64,000 nucleotides of DNA, from the NCBI GenBank assembly GCA_964245825.1, contig CAXTNT010000003.1, positions 186,001 to 250,000 of the forward strand, written 5' to 3'. Of this stretch, positions 8,663 to 17,186 are shown piece by piece. A program made the translations under genes and the position numbers. The notes beneath the pieces were generated by a model. It saw only the letters and a list, made by a program, of their open reading frames with translations, ran no database searches and was not told the DNA's origin. The stretch's first letter is position 1; each line of letters starts with the position of its first letter. The stretch is from CAJCIY01 sp964245825. Its GTDB lineage: Bacteria > Actinomycetota > Actinomycetes > Mycobacteriales > CAJCIY01.

Positions 8663-8862
8663 CAGGCCGTCTCCAGGTAGGCCTTGATACCGGCCACGAG
8701 CAGGGTGAGACCGGTCCGGAACAGTGCCTCGGCGCCGGGCAGTCGGGGACGCGCGTGCTCCACGCCGACCGAGCCGAGCAGGTGTCTGTACAGCACCGCG
8801 AGGTCCAGGGCCGCGTGCTCGGTCGGCACGCAGTAGTAGTAGAGGGCCGGGGCGGGCGTCAC
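8662..8862 (-). CDS. Small 66-residue protein of unknown function
   Basis: GTG start within the aldehyde dehydrogenase stop (GTGA), and its own stop overlaps the P450 ATG (TGATG), so it is translationally coupled on both sides. It has an aromatic N-terminal stretch (ALYYYCVPTEHAA), a proline/arginine middle, and an Ala/Leu-rich C-terminal helix (LTLLVAGIKAYLETA). There is no signal peptide or metal-binding cluster. A P450-accessory or pathway-specific small subunit is possible. I do not recognise the family. Confidence 0.5.
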   Translation of the reverse strand: MTPAPALYYYCVPTEHAALDLAVLYRHLLGSVGVEHARPRLPGAEALFRTGLTLLVAGIKAYLETA

Positions 8863-10307
8863 CGGGGAATGCCGTAGACCGACTGCAGCTCGACGTATTC
8901 GTCGAACGCCTCGGGGCCGTACTCCCGCCCGATCCCGCTGGCCTTGAACCCGCCGAACGGGACGTCGAACGGCGGCGCATAGCTGTTGATGCCGAAGGTC
9001 CCGGTACGCACCCGGCGGGCGATCTCCAGGCCGGCCTGCCGGTCGCGGGTCCAGACCGACCCACCCAGCCCGTAGGGCGAGTCGTTCGCGATGCGGACTG
9101 CGTCGTCGAGGCCGTCGTAGGCGATCACGACGACCACCGGGCCGAAGATCTCCTCACGGGCGACCCGCATGTCGTTGGTGACATCCCGGAACACAGTGGG
9201 GCGGACGTAGTGGCCGGCATCGAGCCCCGGCACCGGTCCCGGCCCGCCAGCCACGGGCACTGCACCCTCGGCCACTCCGATGTCGATGTACGAGGTAACC
9301 CGGTCCCGCTGTTTGGCCGAGACCAGCGGACCCATGTCGGTGTTGGCATCGGTCGGGTCGCCGACCACGAAGGCGGCTGCGACCGCGCCGAGGGCGGTTG
9401 CGAACTCCTCGTACCGGCTGCGCGGGGCGAGCACCCGGGTCTGCGCCACGCACGCCTGGCCGTTGTTGAGGAACGAGGAGAACCGCAGCCCGGCCACCGT
9501 ACGCTCGATCGAGGCGTCCTCGCAGATGATCGCCGCGGACTTGCCGCCTAGCTCCAGGCTGCATCGCGCCAGCCGCCCGGCGCAGGCCACGGCGATCCCG
9601 GTGCCCACCGCGGCGCTGCCGGTGAAGGCGATGCGGTCGACGCCCGGATGGCCGACGAGGGCACTGCCGGCCTCGGTACCGCCGGGGACGATGGCCACGA
9701 CGCCGGGCGGCAGATCGGCCTCCGCCAGCAGCGTGGCCAGCAGCATCCCGTCCAGCGGGGTCTCCGGCGCGGGCTTCACCACCACCGTGCACCCGGCCAA
9801 CAGGGCCGGGATGAGCTTGGCGGCGATCGCCACCTGCGGGACGTTCCAGGGGGTGATGACCCCCACGACGCCGCTCGGGGCACGGCGCAGCAGATTGCTG
9901 TCGCGGCGCTCCTCCCACGCGTACTCGGCGGCGAAGCCGAGCGTCTGCTGCATGAGGATCAACGGCGCGCTGCCATGGCTCAGTTCGGAGAACCAGGTGG
10001 GAGAGCCCATCTCGGCGGTGACCAGTGCCGCCATCTCCCCCGTATGGAGGGCGTAGGCGTCTACGAACGGCTTCAGCGCGGCGATCCGCTCGGCCACGGT
10101 CAGGCGCGGCCAGGGGCCGTCGTCGAAGGCCCGGCGGGCGGCGGCGACCGCCACATCGATGTCGGCGGCGGTCCCGAGCGGGGCGCTACCCACCTCGGCG
10201 CCGTCGTGCGGGGACCGGACGTCGAAGCGCTCCGATCCCAGCGGCGCACGCCAGCGGCCGTCGAGGAACAGCTGGTCGTAGCTGCGCCGACCGAGCACGG
10301 CCGTCAC
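8859..10307 (-). CDS. NAD(P)-dependent aldehyde dehydrogenase
   Basis: A 482-residue aldehyde dehydrogenase oxidising an aldehyde to the acid. Catalytic residues are visible: N155 (PWNVP), K178, E252 (LELGGKS) and the nucleophile C286 (NNGQACVAQ), with FTGSAAVG for cofactor binding. Length is normal for the superfamily. GTG 10307 overlaps the stop of the phosphotransferase (GTGA), which sets this start over a longer upstream reading. It probably oxidises the aldehyde from the P450-generated alcohol, supplying acid to the acyl-CoA ligases in the same run. Confidence 0.9.
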   Translation of the reverse strand: MTAVLGRRSYDQLFLDGRWRAPLGSERFDVRSPHDGAEVGSAPLGTAADIDVAVAAARRAFDDGPWPRLTVAERIAALKPFVDAYALHTGEMAALVTAEMGSPTWFSELSHGSAPLILMQQTLGFAAEYAWEERRDSNLLRRAPSGVVGVITPWNVPQVAIAAKLIPALLAGCTVVVKPAPETPLDGMLLATLLAEADLPPGVVAIVPGGTEAGSALVGHPGVDRIAFTGSAAVGTGIAVACAGRLARCSLELGGKSAAIICEDASIERTVAGLRFSSFLNNGQACVAQTRVLAPRSRYEEFATALGAVAAAFVVGDPTDANTDMGPLVSAKQRDRVTSYIDIGVAEGAVPVAGGPGPVPGLDAGHYVRPTVFRDVTNDMRVAREEIFGPVVVVIAYDGLDDAVRIANDSPYGLGGSVWTRDRQAGLEIARRVRTGTFGINSYAPPFDVPFGGFKASGIGREYGPEAFDEYVELQSVYGIPR

Positions 10308-11371
10308 GACGCGACCGCCAGCATCTGCTCGAGATAGCGCCGTTGCGGCACCTGCTCGGTCCACGAGCGTGAGCGGCCGCCGGCCGCCATCAGCTCCCCC
10401 AGCCGCAACACGATCGCGCCGCTGCGAATGTTGGCGAACACCTCGTACCAGTGCAGGTCCGCCACAGGCCGCCCCACCGCCTGTTCGTAGCGCTCGATCA
10501 GGGCGGCACGACCGGGGTAGCCCGGCATCGTGGCCCCGGCCGTGTCGTTCGCGTGTTCCTGCAGGACCAGCAGCCAGGCCAGGTCGACCTCGCCGGGGCC
10601 GGCGGTGGCCATCTCCCAGTCGAGCAGTGCCGCGATCTCGGCCGCGTCGTCGAAGACGACGTTCGTCGGCTGGGGGTCGCCCCACAGCAGGACCGACTCC
10701 GCGGGGTCCGCGGGGACCCGAGCGCGACACCAGTCCAGCGCCACGCGATAGACCGCGCTCGCAGCGTCGTCGGCGCCGCACCAGTCGAGATAGGTCGACC
10801 AGTAGTCGAGCATGCCTTCGAGCTCCGGGCCGCCACCGGTCATCTCCACCCCGTCAACGCGGGTCTGGTGCACCGCCACCATGCCGTCGAGGACGGCCTC
10901 GAAAGCCCTGCGCTGCACCGGCGGTGGGCTCTCGGCGAGCCAGCCCTCGACGATGAACGACGGGTACGTGGTCAGGAACCGCCCCTCGATGCGCGGCATC
11001 ACGACGAAGGGCGCGCCCAGCAGCGAGGCATCGAGCTCGACGGTGACCCGGCCGGCCACCGGGAGCCCGGCGTCGAACAACGCGTTCTGCATCGCCGCCT
11101 GCCGGCTCAGCGAGTAGTCGGGAAAGGAGGCCTCTCCCGCTGGGGGAAGCCGCACCACGAGGCGCTCTCGGCCGCTCTCCCGGCTGACGTCGACGAAGAG
11201 CGTGTCGCTGGACAGTCCTGGTTGTGGCCGCTGCACCGTCACCTCTGGCACCTCTGGCGCCTCGCGCACCTCTGACACCTCGCGCGCCGGGCCGCCCCCT
11301 CCTCCGTCGCGGAACCACTCGGTGAGCGCCTCAGCCAGCGCCGCTCGGCTGCGTCTGGCCGATCCGACCAC
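10304..11371 (-). CDS. Phosphotransferase family protein (APH-like)
   Basis: A 355-residue protein of the aminoglycoside-phosphotransferase/choline-kinase fold, in the subgroup found beside acyl-CoA dehydrogenases. The WGDPQPTN loop carries the catalytic aspartate, and LDWEMATAGPGEVDLAW carries the Mg-binding aspartate. GTG 11371 is preceded by GGAGG with 6 bp spacing, so an upstream 57-codon extension is rejected. An odd, Val/Glu/Pro-rich VSEVREAPEVPEV stretch lies near residues 33-45. The substrate is unknown, and a hydroxylated lipid or acyl intermediate is more likely than an antibiotic. Confidence 0.8.
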   Translation of the reverse strand: MVGSARRSRAALAEALTEWFRDGGGGGPAREVSEVREAPEVPEVTVQRPQPGLSSDTLFVDVSRESGRERLVVRLPPAGEASFPDYSLSRQAAMQNALFDAGLPVAGRVTVELDASLLGAPFVVMPRIEGRFLTTYPSFIVEGWLAESPPPVQRRAFEAVLDGMVAVHQTRVDGVEMTGGGPELEGMLDYWSTYLDWCGADDAASAVYRVALDWCRARVPADPAESVLLWGDPQPTNVVFDDAAEIAALLDWEMATAGPGEVDLAWLLVLQEHANDTAGATMPGYPGRAALIERYEQAVGRPVADLHWYEVFANIRSGAIVLRLGELMAAGGRSRSWTEQVPQRRYLEQMLAVAS

Positions 11372-11383
11372 TGCAGACCTCCG

Positions 11384-11402
11384 ATTCGAACCACGATCGA
11401 AT
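11384..11402. promoter_or_regulatory. ATTCGA-N7-TCGAAT inverted repeat before the phosphotransferase gene
   Basis: Perfect 6-bp arms (11384-11389 and 11397-11402) lie immediately upstream of the GGAGG SD of the phosphotransferase gene, in a 196-bp gap after the MaoC-like gene. The position suits an operator that would let the lower half of the run be controlled separately. Confidence 0.35.
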
Positions 11403-11567
11403 TGCGGGTAGCGCTCTCGGGAACGAGCAACCGTCCCAGCCGGCTGACCATACCTGGCGTCGGTCGGCCACCTTGCCGGAGACGTCCGCCGCCAGCCGGG
11501 AGCTGTTCCGGCCATGGGAGTGTCCAGCTTCGCCACCGCCACTCAGGACTGGACGGGCCGAAGACTC

Positions 11568-12749
11568 CTACTCGAGGGGGAGTTGCACAGAGACGGACCC
11601 CTTGGCCTGCACGCCTCCGTCCTGGTTGCGGGCGACGACGTCGATGTCGGCGACGTGCACCCGGCGGCGCTCCTCGCGGATGCCGGTCACGACGCCGGAC
11701 AGCACAGTGGCGTCTCCGGTGAGGGCAGGCGAGCGGTAGCGGACGTCCGCGTGCGTGATCTTTGCCCACTCGCCGCCCCAGGCGGCCGCGTAGTCCAGCA
11801 CCCAGGCCCCCATCGAAGCGCCGTAGCCGTAGCCGCGGGGCATCCCGACGTTCCGAGCCCACCGCGGCTGGAGGTGTCCACGGGACGGCCCGTAGTAGGC
11901 GCCGTCGGTCTTCTCGGGGTCGGTGCGCTCGAGGTTGCGGTCGCCCTCGTAGCCGGCCATCTCCTTGGTGTAGCCGAGCTCCTCACCGCGTACGGAGGTA
12001 GGTCCCTTGGCCATCGCGCCCCAGGTGGTCATCGGGTACGCACGCCACTCCGTCGCGAAGCTGGCCAGGCTGTGCGGCCCCAGCGCACTGGGGGCGAGCT
12101 CGTCGCCGACATGGACGCTGCCGAGCAGGCGCTTGTCGTGCCCGAGCGTCTGGATCTGGTCGATGAAGGCCAGCTTCGCGGTCTCCAGCTCCTCCAGTTG
12201 CCGGTCGGTCCAGTCGGGCTCGGTCTGCAGGTCGGCGTAGGCCCTCTTCTCGGCTGCCGCTCGCACCTGGTAGCGGATGGCGGTCGAACGCTGGAGGGCC
12301 ACCCGCTGCCCGCGCTGGTCGAGGTAGAGCGTGTCACCACGCTGGAAACACGTCGGGCCGGCGAACGACGTCTCGGCGACCTTGTAGTCGTACGGCTGAC
12401 GGTGGCAGAGGATCTTGTCACCCGGACGGATGCGGCCCTCGAAGAACCACCACTCGTCACCGCCGAACACCAGATGAGAGTCCGGGATCCGCCCCACCTG
12501 GGCGGGTGCGCAGCCGTGGCTGGTGTCGGTGGCGACCGTGAACGACTGCGGCGCAACGAACTCGCCGAAGCGGCTGTCGGCCGCCCAGGTCTCGTCGTAG
12601 TGCAAGGGGTTCGGATAGTGCATGGCCTGCACCCATCGACGGATGTCCCCGAGGGTGACGGGCTCCTTCAGCGCGCCAGGCATGATCGGCACGCCCATGT
12701 GCCGCGCCAGGTCGGAGACGTCCAACCCGGTGGAGCCCTCCTCGCCCAT
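11568..12749 (-). CDS. MaoC/FAS1-type acyl dehydratase-like protein
   Basis: A 393-residue double-hotdog protein resembling R-specific enoyl-CoA hydratases of the MaoC family. The N-terminal hotdog (roughly 30-160) includes HYPNPLHYD and the C-terminal hotdog (roughly 270-390) includes ITHADVRYRSPALTGD. A charged linker near residues 160-260 separates them. The canonical hydratase D-x4-H dyad is not clearly recognisable, so activity is uncertain. ATG at 12749 overlaps the ligase stop (TGATG); an in-frame GTG one codon upstream is the alternative. It may hydrate an enoyl-CoA made from the adjacent ligase's product. Confidence 0.7.
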   Translation of the reverse strand: MGEEGSTGLDVSDLARHMGVPIMPGALKEPVTLGDIRRWVQAMHYPNPLHYDETWAADSRFGEFVAPQSFTVATDTSHGCAPAQVGRIPDSHLVFGGDEWWFFEGRIRPGDKILCHRQPYDYKVAETSFAGPTCFQRGDTLYLDQRGQRVALQRSTAIRYQVRAAAEKRAYADLQTEPDWTDRQLEELETAKLAFIDQIQTLGHDKRLLGSVHVGDELAPSALGPHSLASFATEWRAYPMTTWGAMAKGPTSVRGEELGYTKEMAGYEGDRNLERTDPEKTDGAYYGPSRGHLQPRWARNVGMPRGYGYGASMGAWVLDYAAAWGGEWAKITHADVRYRSPALTGDATVLSGVVTGIREERRRVHVADIDVVARNQDGGVQAKGSVSVQLPLE

Positions 12750-14374
12750 CACTGTTGCTGTCCCTCCGGCCGATCGTCGGCAAGCCGAGCGCTCAACAGC
12801 TCGCGCAGCTGGTCGTCGCGCACCTTCGTCCCGCTGGACGTCATCGGGATCTGACCCGGGCCGAACAGCACCACCTTCTTGGGCACCTTGTACGCCGCGA
12901 GCCGTTCCCGCAAGAACGACTTCAGCGACTCGGCATCGGGGCTGGCGCCTTCAGCGGGCTCGACGCACAGCACCACGATCTGATCGAGTCGCTCGTCGGG
13001 CATCCCGATCACCCGCGCCAGCCGGACGTCGGGGCAGCTGCGCAGCTGCACCTCGATCTCCGCCGGGGAGACGTTGGCGCCTCCCGTCTTGATCATCTCG
13101 GTCAGCCGGCCCGTCCAGTGCAGTTCACCGCGGCCGTCGACGTGGCCCTCGTCGCCGGTGTGCAGCCAGCCTTCGCCGTCGAGAGAGTCCGCCGGCTCCT
13201 TGCCGAGGTAGGTCTTCATCAGGGTCGCCCCGCGGACCAGCAGCTCCCCGCTGGTGTCGACGGGAACGGTGTCGCCGGTCTGCGGATCGATGACCTTCAC
13301 CTGCGCGCCCGGAAGGATCGTGCCGAGGCTACGGCGCATCGCCTCCCGGCCGGCGCTGCTGGCATGCGCGGAGATGAACGCGCAGGTCTCGGACATGCCC
13401 CAGCCCACCGGCATCTGCCAGTCGGGGTCGCCGCGGACCGTCGGGTGCCGCGCGAAGGCTGACTTGCCGAACACCTGCCGCAGCGAGGACAGGTCGGTGG
13501 TCAGCCAGTCCGGGTGCTCCTCGAGGGCGCGGGTCTGGTGCGGCAGCGTGTAGGGCTCGGTGACCCGCTCGCGGGCCATCAGCGCCAGCGCCGTTCCGGC
13601 GTCGAACCCCTCCTGCATCACCCAGCAGCCGCCGGCCGCGAGGGTTGCACCCATCGCGGTGTTCATCCCGGCCGTCCAGAACAGCGGCAGCGCAGTCCAC
13701 ATCCTGGTCGCCGGCGTCCGCCCGAACAGCCGGGCCTGGAGCCAGAACTGAAGGCTCGGCGCGCGGTGCGCGTGCAGCATCCCCTTCTGTAGGGCCGTGG
13801 TGCCCGAGCTGAAGATGACGAGACCGTCGTCGTCGGCGCCGATCGAAGCCATCGCTGCGTCCAGGTCGGAGTCGGCGACACCGTCGCCACTCGCGAGGAA
13901 GTCCTCCCAGTCCCGGCCCACCAGCGCCACCCGACAGGGCAGGTCGGCGAGGTCAGCGGCGAATTCCCGTCGCCCCAAGGAGGTCTGCCCGAGCAGGACC
14001 GACGGCCGCGTCGCCGCCAGGAACTGATCTAGCTCGAGCCTGGGGGCGAACGTCGAGAGCGGCACCACGACGGCGCCGGTCATCGCCGCACCGAAGAACG
14101 CGGCGACGGCCTGCGGTCGGTTGCCCATCAGGATCGCCACCCGGTGACCGGGGCCGACGCCACCTGCGAGCAGGGCGCGGGCCACGCCGCGAGCACCGGT
14201 CAGGAGGTCGGCGTAGCTCCAGCGGATGGTCACCCCGTCGGCCAGCGGATCGTCGAACACGAGGGCATCGCGCGCGGAGTGCGCGGCGCAGACCTCCGCG
14301 GCGAACGCGCCCATGGTGAGCGCGCCGAGACCGGCCACCGACGCCAGCGGCGGCCCGGCGACCTCAGCCGTCAT
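12749..14374 (-). CDS. Acyl-CoA ligase (class I adenylate-forming)
   Basis: A 541-residue AMP-binding enzyme. FSSGTTALQKG (188-198) is the ATP loop, GMSETCAF is the adenine-binding segment, HTGDEGHVDGRGELHWTGR is the hinge, and K517 in SSGTK is the catalytic lysine. It is the first gene of the minus-strand run and faces the divergent oxidoreductase at 14463 across a palindromic intergenic region. I favour ATG 14374; GTG codons up to 14395 are alternatives. It shares only family motifs with the ligase at 4061, so the two probably activate different acids. Confidence 0.85.
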   Translation of the reverse strand: MTAEVAGPPLASVAGLGALTMGAFAAEVCAAHSARDALVFDDPLADGVTIRWSYADLLTGARGVARALLAGGVGPGHRVAILMGNRPQAVAAFFGAAMTGAVVVPLSTFAPRLELDQFLAATRPSVLLGQTSLGRREFAADLADLPCRVALVGRDWEDFLASGDGVADSDLDAAMASIGADDDGLVIFSSGTTALQKGMLHAHRAPSLQFWLQARLFGRTPATRMWTALPLFWTAGMNTAMGATLAAGGCWVMQEGFDAGTALALMARERVTEPYTLPHQTRALEEHPDWLTTDLSSLRQVFGKSAFARHPTVRGDPDWQMPVGWGMSETCAFISAHASSAGREAMRRSLGTILPGAQVKVIDPQTGDTVPVDTSGELLVRGATLMKTYLGKEPADSLDGEGWLHTGDEGHVDGRGELHWTGRLTEMIKTGGANVSPAEIEVQLRSCPDVRLARVIGMPDERLDQIVVLCVEPAEGASPDAESLKSFLRERLAAYKVPKKVVLFGPGQIPMTSSGTKVRDDQLRELLSARLADDRPEGQQQ

Positions 14375-14400
14375 GGCCACGTGAGAACTCTGCACTGGGA

Positions 14401-14428
14401 CATGATGCCATCATGGCAAAGATAGAAT
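14401..14428. promoter_or_regulatory. Overlapping palindromes and promoter between divergent genes
   Basis: CATGATG-C-CATCATG (14401-14415) is a perfect 7-bp inverted repeat. TGCCAT-C-ATGGCA (14406-14418) is a second, overlapping one. TAGAAT at 14423-14428 is a good -10 hexamer for the rightward gene at 14463, and the corresponding -35 zone (14400-14405) falls inside the first palindrome. A repressor bound here could control both the ligase run and the rightward oxidoreductase. Confidence 0.5.
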
Positions 14429-14462
14429 GTTGGTGTTTCCCGCCCGTCGCGAGAGGAGCCTC

Positions 14463-15437
14463 ATGACCCGCGCCGTCGTCCTGACCGACACCCCACCCGC
14501 CTCGGTCGTCGAGCTGGACGACGCCGACCTCCCTGACGGCAACGTCACGGTCGATGTCCGCTGGTCGTCGCTCAACTACAAGGACGGGCTGGCTGTCACC
14601 GGTGCGGGCAAGATCGCCAGGACGCTCCCGATGACCTGCGGCATCGACTTCGCGGGCACCGTGGTGTCCTCCGACGACCTGCACGTGGAGGTCGGCGATG
14701 AGGTGGTCGTGACGGGCTGGGGACTGTCCGAGACTCGCCCGGGCGGGTTCACGACCCGCCAGCGCGTACCCGGCCAGATGGTCGTGCTGCGACCAGACGG
14801 CCTGACCCTGCAGCAGAGCATGGCGGTCGGGACGGCGGGGCTCACCGCCATGCTGTGCGTCCTGGCGCTCGAGGACGCCGGCGTCACTCCCGGGCATGGC
14901 CCGGTGCTCGTCACCGGGGCCAGCGGCGGCGTGGGCACCGTCGCCATCGCTCTGCTCGCCGCGCTCGGCCACGAGGTGGTGGCCGCCAGCGGTTCGCCGG
15001 ACGCACACTCCCTGCTGAAGGAGCTTGGCGTACACGAGATCATCGATCGGGCCGAGCTCGCGCAGGCAGGCCGGCCGTTGGGCAAGGAACGCTGGGCCGC
15101 GGCGGTCGACACCGTCGGCAGCCAGACGCTGGCAACGGTCCTGTCGCAGACGCGGTACGGGGGCGCTGTCGCGGCCTGCGGTCTGGCCGGCGGCAGCGAC
15201 CTGCCGACCACGGTCCTGCCGTTCATCCTGCGTGGCGTGCGGCTGCTGGGCGTCGACTCGGTGATGTGCCCCGGCGATCGGCGCGCGACTGCCTGGCTCC
15301 GACTGGGTCGCGATCTTCGTACCGACCTGCTGGACCGGATCACCACGGTCGAGCCGATGAGCGACATCCTGGCGCTGGGCCAGCGCATCATCGACGGCGC
15401 GACCCAGGGTCGCATCGTGATCGACGTCGGCGCCTGA
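14463..15437 (+). CDS. MDR oxidoreductase, acrylyl-CoA reductase (AcuI/YhdH)-like
   Basis: A 324-residue zinc-independent medium-chain dehydrogenase. The N-terminal SLNYKDGLAVTG (36-47) and the NADPH motif TGASGGVG (151-158) are hallmarks of the YhdH/AcuI group, which reduces acrylyl-CoA and similar enoyl-CoA thioesters to saturated ones. Length is exactly typical. ATG 14463 has GAGAGGAG just upstream; a longer upstream reading lacks a site. It is the first gene rightward from the palindromic divergent promoter, so it may be co-regulated with the minus-strand ligase run. Confidence 0.83.
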   Translation: MTRAVVLTDTPPASVVELDDADLPDGNVTVDVRWSSLNYKDGLAVTGAGKIARTLPMTCGIDFAGTVVSSDDLHVEVGDEVVVTGWGLSETRPGGFTTRQRVPGQMVVLRPDGLTLQQSMAVGTAGLTAMLCVLALEDAGVTPGHGPVLVTGASGGVGTVAIALLAALGHEVVAASGSPDAHSLLKELGVHEIIDRAELAQAGRPLGKERWAAAVDTVGSQTLATVLSQTRYGGAVAACGLAGGSDLPTTVLPFILRGVRLLGVDSVMCPGDRRATAWLRLGRDLRTDLLDRITTVEPMSDILALGQRIIDGATQGRIVIDVGA

Positions 15438-15531
15438 CGGGCCCGGCGTGATCGTCCGCGAGAGTGAGGTTCGCACCAGCACGCCCGGACGTTGTCACGT
15501 CGGTCGGTGGAGCTCAGCCAGAGGTCGACGC

Positions 15532-15807
15532 TTGAGCACGAGGCTCGCCGTCGGGGACGTCGTGCAACCGGCCGAAGCCCAGTTGGCCCAGGCCCCGCAA
15601 CCGCGGCCGACAAGCTCGCGACGCATCTGGGTCGGGGACGGCTGGCACCGGGAGGTCCCGGTGTTCGCGGTCGACGATCTGGGCTCCGGCGTCCACGTCC
15701 AGGGGCCGGCGGCCGTCGCAAGCGCCTTCACCACGGTGGTGATCGCACCGGGGGACACGGCCACGCCGACGGTGGCGGGGGATCTGATCGTCGAGCTGCA
15801 CCGCTGA
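15532..15807 (+). pseudogene. Isolated C-terminal fragment of hydantoinase A/5-oxoprolinase
   Basis: About 90 residues resembling only the C-terminal end of HyuA-type ATP-dependent hydantoinases. The signs are a WVGDGWHREVPVF strand, a GPAAVASAFTTVVIAPG segment like the conserved GPAI...TTVVPPG, and a final GDLIVEL. The parent family is ~650-700 residues, and nothing upstream of 15532 looks related. A TTG at 15532 could start it; the reading frame stays open up to a GTG at 15448. It ends 2 bp before a VOC gene, so a small standalone domain cannot be excluded, but a deletion remnant is more likely. Confidence 0.45.
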
Positions 15808-15809
15808 CC

Positions 15810-16250
15810 GTGGCCCGCATCGACCACACCGGAATCTGTCCGGCTGACATGGCCGCGGCCCTGCATTTCTACCGCGACGGCATCGGGCTCGAGGTGCTGT
15901 TCGACATCGCCGTCGACTCCAACCTCGAGCCCCTGCTGGGGGCGGTGACGGGCACGTGGCGCACCGTGTTCCTCGGTGACCGGCAGCAGCCACGGGCGGG
16001 CGTGGTCGAGTTGATCGATCTCGACAACGGCGCGGTGCCCGTCGGCGCGCCGGCCGCCGGGCTCCCGCACCGCGGCGCGTTCCTGATCTCGTTCGTGGTG
16101 CCGGTCACCGAGACCCTGCAACGCCTGGCGGTTCTCGGGCTCGGCGGCGAACCGCGGACGATGCGCATCCCCGGCGGGGGCATCGCCGCCGTGGTGGTGG
16201 ATCCCGACGGCGTCATGGTCGAGCTCCTCGACCGGGCCGCCTCGTTCTGA
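15810..16250 (+). CDS. VOC family protein (glyoxalase/dioxygenase fold)
   Basis: A 146-residue vicinal-oxygen-chelate domain protein, the size of a single glyoxalase-like module with two beta-alpha-beta-beta-beta halves. The N terminus IDHTGICPADMAAALHFYRD carries the first metal-ligand histidine, and the end VVVDPDGVMVELLDR carries the acidic ligand. Such proteins are methylmalonyl-CoA epimerases, glyoxalases or dioxygenases. An epimerase role would suit acyl-CoA catabolism but is unproven. GTG 15810 starts 2 bp after the hydantoinase-like fragment. Confidence 0.78.
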   Translation: MARIDHTGICPADMAAALHFYRDGIGLEVLFDIAVDSNLEPLLGAVTGTWRTVFLGDRQQPRAGVVELIDLDNGAVPVGAPAAGLPHRGAFLISFVVPVTETLQRLAVLGLGGEPRTMRIPGGGIAAVVVDPDGVMVELLDRAASF

Positions 16251-16293
16251 TAGTCGGTACTGCGCCGCCCGCCAGCGATCCCCCGGCGGCCGG

Positions 16294-17106
16294 TCAGCCG
16301 GACACGTCCCGCAGGCCGCTGCGCAGGGAGGTGGCGCGCACGACCTGGGTCTCCGAGTCGGCCAGGGCGTAGTGCTGGGACTGCTCGAGGTGCCGACGTA
16401 CCAATCGACTCGCCTTGTCGACCTGACCCGCCTCGATGGCGGCGACCAGCGCTACGTGCGCGGCCTGCACGTCGCGGCGGTAGCGATGCTCAGGGTACGA
16501 CCCGGCCGAGGCCGCTCGCTGGGCCCAGCGCCGCTCCTGCTCCGACCACAGGCTCTCCAGCGCTCCGACCGTCAGGATCAGGGTCTCGTTGCCGCAACAT
16601 CCGACCATGCGCTCGTGAAAGGCACGGGCCAGCGCCGTGAACCGCTGGCCGTCGGCCATGTTCGACGCGGTCTCGTCCAGGTTCTCGCGCAGCTGGGGTA
16701 CGACCGTCGTCGCTCGGTCGGGCCGGGCGGCGCAGAGCCCCGCGGTGATCGGTTCGATGTGCTTGATGGCCGCAGCCAGGTCGGCGATCGTGCCTCGACG
16801 CGACTGCAGCACCAGCCCGAATGTGTAGGCCGACGTGTCCGCGGTGGGGACCTCGATCACGGAACCGCCCACGTTGCCGCGGCGGACCGTCAGCAGGCCC
16901 TCGTTCTCCAGGATGCGCAGCGCCTCGCGCAGCGAGGGGCGGCTGATCCGGAACTCCTCCAGCAGCTCGTCCTGCTTGGGCAGGAGATCGCCGTCACGAA
17001 GCTCCCCGTCGATGATCCGCTCCCGCAGCACCCCGGCCACGACCTCGGCGACGCGCAGCTGCTTGAGCTGCCCACGGCGGCCACTCGCCGGACCCATCGT
17101 TGCCAC
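16294..17106 (-). CDS. FadR/GntR-family transcriptional regulator (FCD domain)
   Basis: A 270-residue repressor-type regulator. Residues ~16-90 form a GntR winged helix-turn-helix (LLPKQDELLEEF, ISRPSLREALRILENEGLL, RRGNVGG). Residues ~105-235 form an all-helical FCD ligand domain with a conserved AFHERMVGCCGN metal-site region. Ligands of this group are often acyl-CoAs or organic acids. GTG 17106 has GGAGG 5 bp upstream. It is divergent from the ACAD-ligase-SDR operon starting at 17272, its most likely target, and converges with the VOC gene. Confidence 0.87.
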   Translation of the reverse strand: MATMGPASGRRGQLKQLRVAEVVAGVLRERIIDGELRDGDLLPKQDELLEEFRISRPSLREALRILENEGLLTVRRGNVGGSVIEVPTADTSAYTFGLVLQSRRGTIADLAAAIKHIEPITAGLCAARPDRATTVVPQLRENLDETASNMADGQRFTALARAFHERMVGCCGNETLILTVGALESLWSEQERRWAQRAASAGSYPEHRYRRDVQAAHVALVAAIEAGQVDKASRLVRRHLEQSQHYALADSETQVVRATSLRSGLRDVSG

Positions 17107-17186
17107 CCAGACCTCCGCGTCGCCACCCTCACCGTAGACGTCTCGGACAGCACGCGGCCGGGGCGCAGTGCCCGCGCCACGGCTGA

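Noticed and set aside
7250..8680. Long 476-residue frame on the plus strand
   Set aside because: It is antisense to the P450 and thiolase genes, with no protein-family motif and a shadow-like Arg/Gly/Gln-rich composition.
16251..16293. Terminator between the VOC and GntR genes
   Set aside because: Only short CCGCC/GGCGG pairings exist, not distinguishable from GC-rich background.
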